Part shown: piece by piece, positions 1 through 5,048 of the stretch
Position numbering within the stretch: position 1 is the stretch's first letter
How the letters are laid out: every line of letters starts with the position of its first letter
Assembly (NCBI GenBank): GCA_934317205.1
Contig: CAKREL010000116.1
Location: forward strand, 1-5,998
DNA length: 5,998 bases
Direction of reading: 5' to 3'
Source of the DNA: an uncultured Eubacterium sp.
GTDB taxonomy: Bacteria; Bacillota; Clostridia; Lachnospirales; Lachnospiraceae
The notes under the pieces: generated by a model
Told to the model about the DNA's origin: nothing
The model's database searches: none
What the model saw: the letters and a program-made list of their open reading frames with translations, nothing else
Made by a program: the position numbers and the translations under genes

Positions 1-67
1 TGTATGGCGTGATTTCGTATTTAAAGCAGCTGACAAATACTACGAGGAGCATCCGGACGAGAAATAA
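1..67 (+). CDS. C-terminal end of an unidentified protein (partial)
   Basis: Reading from base 2, an open frame gives 21 residues ending ...YYEEHPDEK and stops at TAA 65-67. The rest lies upstream of the window. The tail is hydrophilic and rich in acidic and aromatic residues (VWRDFVFKAADKYY at its start), and no family can be assigned. Its stop codon overlaps the ATG of the next gene by one base (TAATG), the usual sign of translational coupling, so the two are probably one transcription unit. The frame assignment rests mainly on this overlap and on the codon choice. Confidence 0.55.
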   Translation, partial: VWRDFVFKAADKYYEEHPDEK

Positions 68-342
68 TGGAAGGATACGTGTATGTAGATATGGATCAGA
101 AGCTCCGCAATTTGCTGAATACCATTTTTACCGATGAATTCATGGAGGAAAATACGAATTTTTCTAACTTTGAAGGATTTCAGTATTCCAGTGCAGTTAT
201 CACGAACTGGAAAGCCGATAAAATGGTTTATGCTCAGCTTCTGATGGATAACTTCGTGAAAGAAAGTACTAGATTTTCATCCTGGGAAGAAATGGTACAG
301 GTTGCGGCAGAAAAAAGATTTGGTGCTACAGCAATCGCATAA
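67..342 (+). CDS. Small protein of unknown function, 91 aa
   Basis: A 91-residue soluble protein with no signal peptide or membrane segment. It is rich in Phe, Asn and acidic residues near the N-terminus (EFMEENTNFSNFEGF), has a Trp-containing middle (VITNWKADKMVYAQLL), and a helical, charged C-terminal part (SSWEEMVQVAAEKRFG). I do not recognise the family. The ATG at 67 overlaps the stop of the upstream frame. There is no well-spaced Shine-Dalgarno (GAGGAG at 44-49 is too far), so translation is likely coupled to the upstream gene. An in-frame ATG at 91 is possible but has no better RBS. A terminator follows 41 bases after the stop, so this is the last gene of its operon. Nothing links it to the lar genes. 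Confidence 0.7.
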   Translation: MEGYVYVDMDQKLRNLLNTIFTDEFMEENTNFSNFEGFQYSSAVITNWKADKMVYAQLLMDNFVKESTRFSSWEEMVQVAAEKRFGATAIA

Positions 343-383
343 TTCATAAATATTACCGAAAGGTGCATTACTTTCTCTATATC

Positions 384-414
384 AAAATGCCCCGCCAAAT
401 AGCGGGGTATTTTT
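384..414. terminator. Bidirectional rho-independent terminator between converging operons
   Basis: A hairpin with a 6-bp GC core, CCCCGC (390-395) and GCGGGG (402-407), around the loop CAAATA. The stem is extended by a G-T wobble and A-T pairs to AAAATG / TATTTT, about 12 bp in all. On the plus strand the stem runs into a T-rich tract (409-414) and can end the upstream operon. On the minus strand the complementary TTTT tract lets it terminate the activator operon, whose stop codon is at 426-428. The location between convergent genes fits a shared terminator. Confidence 0.9.
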
Positions 415-425
415 AATGCTGTTAT

Positions 426-1973
426 TTAACGTGTAATGGTTACGATTTCATCGGGGGGGGGTAAAATGTTATAAAGTTTTATTTTTCGGGAAACCGTAGA
501 CGGGTTCAGGTTTAATTTCTTTGCAGCTTTTCTTAGACTTCCGCATGAGGTAAGTGCTTCTTCAATCAATTGTTTTTCAAATTGTTCTACTGCATTGTAA
601 AAATCTGTATCTGGAATGCTATGCTCTGGAGGGAGACTTAAATTCAATAATCCAGATAATACAGAATCTTCAATTTTTCCTTCTCCGGCACTGCATAATA
701 CCACGTACTCAATAATGTTTTCCAATTCACGAATATTCCCGGGCCAGTGATAAGTTTTTAGTAGGTTGAATTGCCGTTCCGTAAAGGCAAAATTACAGTG
801 ATATTTTTCGGTATATTTTCGGATAAAGACATTGCATAGTGCTTCCAGATCCTGTAATCGTTCTCGTAGTGGAGGAACATAGATTGGAATAACATTTAAA
901 CGATAATACAGATCTTGCCGGAAGGTGCCGTTTGCAATTTTTTCCTTTAGATTCGAGTTCGTTAATGCGATAAAACGAATATCCAATTTGATTGGATGGG
1001 AACCGCCAATCCGGGTAATTTCTTGCTGTTGAAGGGCACGGAGCAGTTTGACTTGCAATTCCATCGGCATATCGCCAATCTCATCCAGCATCAATGTACC
1101 GTGATTTGCCAGTTCAAATAATCCTTTTTTACCGTTTGGGTTTGCACCGGAAAATGCACCTTTTTCATAGCCGAACAATTCAGATTCCAGAAGATTTGCT
1201 GGAATGGAACTACAGTTAATCTTGATGCAGGGGAGGTTATTTCGTGCACTGTTTCGGAATATTTCGTCTGCGATTACTTCTTTGCCAGCACCGGATTCGC
1301 CGGTGATCAACACGGTGGCATCTGTTGGTGCAATGTGCTGAATCAGGTTCCAGATGGTTGCCAGAGAGCCGTTTTTACCAACCATGGTATTTTCCAGTAA
1401 AGCTATGGAATTGTTATTTTCATCGGGGTTACTTAAATTGGAAGGATCTACTTGCCGAAGTTCCTGAAGAAATGTTTGGAAATCTGATTGCAAATCGCGG
1501 AGAGTGATGAGAGAACGGTGACAGGCAACGACCAAATGAAGTTCGCCGTTTTTATTAAATATGGGTGTTCCTGCCAAATATCCACGTAAAGGAGGATTTG
1601 TTTTATAAGTGGTGCATAGTCGGAATGCACTTCTGTGTGTTGTTAGTATTTCTGAAATTACACCGCCGGTATAGAGTTTGTCTTCGCCTTGAAGCTCCCG
1701 GATGTTGTACCCAAGGATTTCCTCCGGGAGAATGTGAGTGCTTTGGGTAAAGGCATTGTTTGTATACAATACCGTTCCAGTAGCATCACTAATTAGAATG
1801 CCATCGGTCAAATGATCGATGGCAGCTTTATAATCAATATTTCGTAACTGAAAAGTATGAAGAGCCTGTAAAATATCCAGAATATTGCGTTGTGCAGACT
1901 CATTCTGAGTAGACGCTAAGATGTTGGAAAGCTGTTCACACACATTGGATATAATTGTTTGCTGATTCATCAT
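426..1973 (-). CDS. Sigma-54-dependent transcriptional activator with PAS domain (distal paralogue)
   Basis: A 515-residue bacterial enhancer-binding protein that should remodel RNA polymerase-sigma-54 by ATP hydrolysis. Domains in order: helical N-terminus (1-45); PAS sensor (about 48-155, with ISDATGTVLYTNNAF); linker; AAA+ domain (about 195-425) with Walker A GESGAGKE (225-232), sigma-54-contact loop GAFSGA (272-277), Walker B LMLDEIGD (DE at 297-298), the FRQDLYYRLN arginine-finger region and WPGNIRELEN; Fis-type HTH at 478-503. The loop has Ser where GAFTGA has Thr, a mild change shared with its neighbour. It lies 12 bp downstream of its paralogue (1986-3503) and is nearly identical to it through the AAA+ core, while PAS and HTH differ more, so this is an old tandem duplication with divergent input and perhaps divergent operators. 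The start at the double ATG (1973/1970) has only a weak RBS; the AGGA at 1990-1993 is about 16 nt away, suggesting coupled or lower expression. A 9-base C tract encodes Pro-Pro-Pro just after the HTH. The PAS ligand cannot be read from sequence. Confidence 0.95.
   Translation of the reverse strand: MMNQQTIISNVCEQLSNILASTQNESAQRNILDILQALHTFQLRNIDYKAAIDHLTDGILISDATGTVLYTNNAFTQSTHILPEEILGYNIRELQGEDKLYTGGVISEILTTHRSAFRLCTTYKTNPPLRGYLAGTPIFNKNGELHLVVACHRSLITLRDLQSDFQTFLQELRQVDPSNLSNPDENNNSIALLENTMVGKNGSLATIWNLIQHIAPTDATVLITGESGAGKEVIADEIFRNSARNNLPCIKINCSSIPANLLESELFGYEKGAFSGANPNGKKGLFELANHGTLMLDEIGDMPMELQVKLLRALQQQEITRIGGSHPIKLDIRFIALTNSNLKEKIANGTFRQDLYYRLNVIPIYVPPLRERLQDLEALCNVFIRKYTEKYHCNFAFTERQFNLLKTYHWPGNIRELENIIEYVVLCSAGEGKIEDSVLSGLLNLSLPPEHSIPDTDFYNAVEQFEKQLIEEALTSCGSLRKAAKKLNLNPSTVSRKIKLYNILPPPDEIVTITR
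453..461 (-). repeat. Homopolymer tract of nine C (coding strand)
   Basis: Nine G on the plus strand, read as CCC CCC CCC (Pro504-506) near the 3' end of the distal activator gene. It lies just beyond the HTH. By translation, gain of one C would end the protein at PPPR, and loss of one would give PPPMKS, so slippage removes or replaces only the last eight or nine residues and leaves the HTH intact. Confidence 0.85.
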
Positions 1974-1985
1974 AATTCTAAAGTA

Positions 1986-3503
1986 TTATTCCTTTTTGTT
2001 TGGATAGTCAATATTATACTGTTTAATTTTTCTTGAAATAGTAGAAGCATTAATGTTAAGCTTTTTTCCTGCTTCGCGAAGGTTCCCAGAGGTTTTTAAT
2101 GTGGTCTCCAGAAGGTTTTTCTCAAACTGGGCAACAGCGCTGCTGAAATCCATGTCAGCGGTAATTGTCGGCTCCTGTTCCTGAGAAATATTTAACAGTC
2201 CTGCAATGATGGAATCATCCACCTGTCCGATACCTGAACTACAAAGTACTAAATACTCAATAATATTCTCCAACTCACGGATATTGCCCGGCCAAGAATA
2301 CTGTTTCAGATAGGTTAACTGCTGTTCAGTCAGAGAGAACGGGCGATTATATTTTGCAGAAAAGACTTCGATAAAGCGGTTGCATAATGCTTCGATATCT
2401 GCAACACGTTCCCGCAGAGGCGGAACATAAATCGGAATTACGTTTAACCGGTAATAGAGATCCTGTCGGAACGTTCCGTTTGCGATTTTTTCTTTTAAGT
2501 TGGAGTTGGTCAGTGCAAGGAAACGGATATCCAGTTTGATCGGGCGGGAACCGCCGATTCTGGTGATTTCCTGCTGTTGGATTGCGCGCAGTAATTTGAC
2601 CTGCAAATCCATTGGCATATCACCAATTTCATCCAACATCAGAGTTCCGTGGTTTGCCAGCTCAAAAAGTCCCTGTTTTCCTTTTGTGTTTGCGCCAGAA
2701 AAAGCGCCTTTTTCATAACCGAATAATTCGGATTCCAGAAGATGTGCAGGGATAGCAGCACAGTTAATCTTCACAAAGGGCTTATCATTTCGTTTACTGT
2801 TTCGGTAAATTTCATCTGCAATTACCTCTTTACCTGCACCGGATTCACCAGTGATTAAGACGGTGGCATCAGATGGGGCCACATGACTGATTAACGTCCA
2901 GATATTGGCAAGGGTGCCGTCTTTACCGATCATTTCGTCATTTAAGGATTTTTCTGATTCTGCACAGGAATTTTGCGGATTCATCTCTTGAATCTCTTTA
3001 ATGAAGGTGTTGAAATCTTCCTTCAAGGACTGCAGGGACACAATGGGTCGACTACTGGCAATGACCTGCTTGAGTGTTCCGTCAGAGTCAAAAATTGGTG
3101 TACCTGAAGCGTATCCAGTCAGAGGTTTTCCATTGGCATAGGTCGTGGAGAGACGGAATGCCGGTTTTCCAGTACTTAAAACATCCGGGATCGCACCACC
3201 GCTGTACAGTTTGTCTTTCTCAATCAGATCATAAATGTTATGATTAATTACCCGTTCCGGTTCAATACCAGTGTTACGTGTGTAGGCAGGATTTACATAC
3301 AGTACGTTTCCGTTATTGTCTGTGATAAAGATACTGTCATCAAGTCCGTCCACCACCTGCTTAAAGTCAATACCTTTATCTAAAAAATAGTTTAACTGAT
3401 AATCAATTTTTTTCAGTTTATCGGTAAGTTTGGCGTCATTTGTTTCTGAAATCAGACTTTGCAGCATCTGTCGAATCTCATAAATTGCTAAGTATTGATT
3501 CAT
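1986..3503 (-). CDS. Sigma-54-dependent transcriptional activator with PAS domain (proximal, divergent to larB)
   Basis: A 505-residue enhancer-binding protein. An N-terminal helical segment (1-45) is followed by a PAS domain (about 48-155, ITDNNGNVLYVNPAY core), a variable linker (160-190), and the AAA+ sigma-54 interaction domain (about 190-415). Key elements are Walker A GESGAGKE (219-226), GAFSGA loop (266-271), Walker B LMLDEIGD (D291, E292), FRQDLYYRLN (345-354) with likely arginine fingers, and WPGNIRELEN (404-413). A Fis-type HTH sits at about 474-498 (NASTISRKIKQYNI). There is no response-regulator receiver domain, so activation is probably by a ligand or signal at the PAS domain, not phosphorylation by a partner kinase (inference). 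It is first in a two-gene operon with its paralogue, transcribed from a good sigma-A-type promoter at 3538-3566, with RBS AGGGGAGGG 5 nt before ATG 3503. It lies divergent to larB, whose upstream region has a sigma-54 promoter, making it the obvious candidate activator of the lar operon. Confidence 0.96.
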   Translation of the reverse strand: MNQYLAIYEIRQMLQSLISETNDAKLTDKLKKIDYQLNYFLDKGIDFKQVVDGLDDSIFITDNNGNVLYVNPAYTRNTGIEPERVINHNIYDLIEKDKLYSGGAIPDVLSTGKPAFRLSTTYANGKPLTGYASGTPIFDSDGTLKQVIASSRPIVSLQSLKEDFNTFIKEIQEMNPQNSCAESEKSLNDEMIGKDGTLANIWTLISHVAPSDATVLITGESGAGKEVIADEIYRNSKRNDKPFVKINCAAIPAHLLESELFGYEKGAFSGANTKGKQGLFELANHGTLMLDEIGDMPMDLQVKLLRAIQQQEITRIGGSRPIKLDIRFLALTNSNLKEKIANGTFRQDLYYRLNVIPIYVPPLRERVADIEALCNRFIEVFSAKYNRPFSLTEQQLTYLKQYSWPGNIRELENIIEYLVLCSSGIGQVDDSIIAGLLNISQEQEPTITADMDFSSAVAQFEKNLLETTLKTSGNLREAGKKLNINASTISRKIKQYNIDYPNKKE

Positions 3504-3508
3504 ATAAT

Positions 3509-3517
3509 CCCTCCCCT
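3509..3517 (-). promoter_or_regulatory. Ribosome binding site of the proximal activator gene
   Basis: The minus strand reads AGGGGAGGG, ending 5 nt before ATG 3503. It supports this start codon. The G-rich site is part of the CCCC-T-GGGG sequence at 3513-3521, which could pair or be bound by a regulator. Confidence 0.8.
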
Positions 3518-3532
3518 GGGGTTTTTGCTATT

Positions 3533-3547
3533 TTGCTATTATAGCAA
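3533..3547. repeat. Perfect inverted repeat over the activator -10 box
   Basis: TTGCTAT-T-ATAGCAA, 7-bp arms around a single base, perfect. It contains the -10 hexamer of the minus-strand promoter. The left arm is also part of an 8-bp tandem repeat TTTTGCTA (3523-3530 and 3531-3538). Placement suits an operator that blocks the promoter, possibly for autoregulation; the binding protein is unknown. Part of the symmetry comes from the -10 hexamer itself. Confidence 0.5.
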
Positions 3548-3566
3548 TTTTTGACAATTTTGTAAA
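3538..3566 (-). promoter_or_regulatory. Sigma-A (sigma-70-type) promoter for the two activator genes
   Basis: On the minus strand, TTTACA (3561-3566, one mismatch to TTGACA) is followed by a 17-nt spacer and a perfect TATAAT (3538-3543). Predicted transcription start is near 3531, giving a leader of about 28 nt before ATG 3503. The activator pair thus seems to be made by the housekeeping polymerase and is not itself sigma-54 dependent. Confidence 0.8.
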
Positions 3567-3570
3567 CTGC

Positions 3571-3599
3571 TGTTGCACATCTGTTCGAATAATGCAACA
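3571..3599. promoter_or_regulatory. Candidate activator (enhancer) site A: TGTTGCA-N15-TGCAACA
   Basis: Two perfect 7-bp inverted arms, TGTTGCA (3571-3577) and TGCAACA (3593-3599), with equivalent positions 22 bp apart, about two helical turns. Its centre is about 166 bp upstream of the predicted lar start, a normal range for enhancer-binding protein sites. It also sits immediately upstream of the -35 box of the divergent activator promoter, so it might serve autoregulation too. Assignment to the neighbouring Fis-HTH proteins is inference. Confidence 0.6.
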
Positions 3600-3623
3600 A
3601 AAGGAAAAAGAAAGGTGTTTGAA

Positions 3624-3633
3624 TGTTGCAACA
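3624..3633. promoter_or_regulatory. Candidate activator (enhancer) site B: palindrome TGTTGCAACA
   Basis: A perfect 10-bp palindrome built from the same TGTTGCA/TGCAACA arms as site A, here overlapping. Its centre lies about 122 bp upstream of the predicted lar transcription start and about 43 bp (roughly four helical turns) from the centre of site A. Recurrence of the same half-site in both places makes a shared DNA-binding protein likely. Confidence 0.6.
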
Positions 3634-3724
3634 AAAATGATATTCTTTTGAAAAAATGGAACAGTAATTGCTGTAAATTGCCTAATTTTCTGCTAAAATG
3701 AAGAAAAAATGGAAAAAACAAAAC

Positions 3725-3740
3725 TGGCATCGAATTTGCA
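3725..3740 (+). promoter_or_regulatory. Sigma-54 (-24/-12) promoter of the lar operon
   Basis: TGGCAT-CGAAT-TTGCA matches the consensus TGGCAC-N5-TTGCA at all but one position. The invariant GG (3726-3727) and GC (3738-3739) are separated by exactly 10 bases, as sigma-54 requires. Predicted start is near 3751, leaving a leader of about 44 nt before the larB ATG. Together with two divergently encoded sigma-54 activators and upstream inverted repeats, the call is strong on sequence alone, but not tested. Confidence 0.88.
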
Positions 3741-3794
3741 TAGTATATTATAATGAAAATAACCAAGATATGTCTGGAAGTCGGAGGTTAAATA

Positions 3795-4544
3795 ATGGAC
3801 GTAACATATTTATCAGATATATTAAAAAAAGTTTCGGACAACAGCATGGATGTGGATACTGCATTAGAATCTTTAAAGCATTTGCCATATGAAGACATTG
3901 GATATGCCAATATTGATCAGCATAGGAATCTGCGGACCGGTGAAGCAGAAGTTATTTTTGGGCAGGGTAAGACACCGGAGCAGATTGCAGGTATCGTTAC
4001 ACATATGATGCATGAGAATGCAAGGATCCTTGTGACCCGGGCATCAGAGGCGGCTTATGAAGCGGTAAAAGAAGTTGCGCCGAAAGCCGTATATGAAAAA
4101 CTTTCCAAAATCATTATGGTCGGAAAGATACCGGTGCCAAAAGAAGAAAAAGGGACGATCGCAGTTGTGACAGCTGGAACTTCAGATATTCCGGTGGCAG
4201 AGGAAGCTGCATTGACAGCTGAGTTTTTCGGGGATAAAGTAGATCGTGTATATGATGTGGGTGTTGCAGGAATTCATCGCCTGTTTGGTAAGATCGATCG
4301 GATCCAGAGTGCAGATGTGATCATTGTAATTGCTGGTATGGAAGGTGCTCTGGCAAGTGTTGTTGGAGGTCTGGTGGAAGTTCCGGTGATTGCGGTGCCG
4401 ACCAGTGTTGGTTATGGTGCAAGTTTTGGCGGACTGGCGGCATTACTTTCCATGCTGAACAGTTGTGCAAACGGAATCGGCGTAGTGAATATTGATAATG
4501 GATATGGCGCAGCATGTCTGGCAAACAAAATTATGAAGAGGTAG
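3795..4544 (+). CDS. larB: LarB, pyridinium-3,5-biscarboxylic acid mononucleotide synthase
   Basis: First enzyme of nickel-pincer nucleotide (NPN) synthesis. LarB carboxylates the pyridinium ring of nicotinic acid adenine dinucleotide and hydrolyses its phosphoanhydride to give pyridinium biscarboxylate mononucleotide plus AMP (family knowledge). The 249-residue length is normal. The N-terminal part has the LarB segment LRTGEAEVIFGQGKTPEQ (46-63). The C-terminal half (about 118-249) is a PurE/AIR-carboxylase-like domain with VVTAGTSDIPVAEEA (124-138), VIAGMEGALASVVGGL (178-193), GYGASFGGLAALLSMLNSCA (206-225) and VVNIDNGYGAA (230-240). Cys224 in LNSCA probably corresponds to the Cys that forms a substrate adduct in characterised LarB. 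GGAGG (3783-3787) lies 7 nt before ATG 3795. It is the first gene of the operon, 4 nt before the metal-sensor gene, and is transcribed from the sigma-54 promoter at 3725-3740. Confidence 0.96.
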   Translation: MDVTYLSDILKKVSDNSMDVDTALESLKHLPYEDIGYANIDQHRNLRTGEAEVIFGQGKTPEQIAGIVTHMMHENARILVTRASEAAYEAVKEVAPKAVYEKLSKIIMVGKIPVPKEEKGTIAVVTAGTSDIPVAEEAALTAEFFGDKVDRVYDVGVAGIHRLFGKIDRIQSADVIIVIAGMEGALASVVGGLVEVPVIAVPTSVGYGASFGGLAALLSMLNSCANGIGVVNIDNGYGAACLANKIMKR

Positions 4545-4548
4545 GAAC

Positions 4549-4989
4549 ATGGCAAAGGCAAAAAAGTCAATGGTGGAAAAACAGCAGAGTGCCGATGCGG
4601 CAGAACAGGCACACAGACTGGCACATGAATTGGGGCTGGCACATGGACATTCACATACAGAGGAAAATGATCATGCACAAATTTTGGAAAACGGGGGCAT
4701 GCATGACCACGCAGAGGGTCATGGACATCACCATCCGAATTCCAAAGCAGTTTCTAATCGTCTGGCAAGAGCTATTGGCCATCTCGAAGCAGTAAAGCGG
4801 ATGGTAGACAGGGAAGAAGACTGTGCAGAAATTCTGATACAGCTGGCAGCGGTTCGTTCTGCTATTAATAACGCAGGAAAAGTGATTTTGATGGATCATC
4901 TGAATCACTGTATCGTAGAAGCAGTTGAGGACGATGATTTAGAAAAGATCAAAGAGTTCGGAGATGCAATACAGAAGTTTGTAAAGTAA
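4549..4989 (+). CDS. CsoR/RcnR/InrS-family metal-sensing regulator with His-rich N-terminus, probably nickel-responsive
   Basis: A 146-residue protein. Residues 1-65 are an added segment with 12 His between positions 22 and 62 (HGHSH, HDH, HGHHH motifs). Residues about 68-146 are the all-helical CsoR/FrmR domain (DUF156), starting NRLARAIGHLEAVKRMVD. The family metal fingerprint is visible: Cys92 (X), His117 (Y, +25) and Cys121 (Z, +29), with His60 32 residues before Cys92 at the W position. His-Cys-His-Cys with these spacings is that of the nickel sensor InrS; copper-type CsoR lacks the W His and RcnR has His at Z. Such proteins are DNA-binding repressors released on metal binding. Since it lies between larB and larC, nickel is the likely signal (inference). 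The His-rich tail could also buffer nickel for LarC, and at 146 aa the protein is well above the usual 85-105. AAGAGG (4536-4541) gives a well-spaced RBS overlapping the larB end. The operator is not evident. Confidence 0.9.
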   Translation: MAKAKKSMVEKQQSADAAEQAHRLAHELGLAHGHSHTEENDHAQILENGGMHDHAEGHGHHHPNSKAVSNRLARAIGHLEAVKRMVDREEDCAEILIQLAAVRSAINNAGKVILMDHLNHCIVEAVEDDDLEKIKEFGDAIQKFVK

Positions 4990-4993
4990 ATCA

Positions 4994-5029
4994 TTATCTC
5001 AGTGGAAGTACAAGCTCTGACTGAGATAA
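4994..5029 (+). repeat. Intercistronic hairpin between the sensor gene and larC1
   Basis: TTATCTCAGT (4994-5003) and ACTGAGATAA (5020-5029) form a perfect 10-bp stem with a 16-nt loop, in the 59-nt gap between genes otherwise tightly packed. No T-tract follows (the next bases are AAATAAGAAAGG), so it is not a standard terminator. It might be an mRNA-processing or stability element or a protein-binding site. It ends six bases before the larC1 RBS region. Confidence 0.75.
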
Positions 5030-5048
5030 AATAAGAAAGGAATTTAAA

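Noticed and set aside
358..375. Small stem GAAAG / CTTTC downstream of the 91-codon gene
   Set aside because: Only five weak pairs with an 8-nt loop and no T-tract; the adjacent 384-414 hairpin explains termination.
3661..3674. ACAGTAATTGCTGT near-palindrome between the activator sites and the sigma-54 promoter
   Set aside because: 12 of 14 positions are symmetric, but it is AT-rich, occurs once and does not match the TGTTGCA motif; too little to call an operator.
3749..3754. TATAAT upstream of larB as a sigma-A -10 box
   Set aside because: The positions 16-18 bp upstream read GCATCG/GGCATC/TGGCAT, poor -35 boxes, and there is no extended -10 TG. The near-perfect -24/-12 element is a better explanation, though a weak second promoter is not excluded.
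3539..3766. 75-codon minus-strand frame in the divergent intergenic region
   Set aside because: It spans both promoters and the candidate activator sites; the Phe/Leu-rich product reflects AT-rich DNA and not a real membrane protein.
3698..3892. 64-codon plus-strand frame starting in the larB promoter region
   Set aside because: It begins upstream of the predicted sigma-54 start, covers the promoter and overlaps larB in another frame; no RBS or recognisable product.
4412..4908. Minus-strand and alternate-frame open readings over larB and the sensor gene
   Set aside because: They lie opposite or out of phase with genes that have clear family motifs and RBSs.
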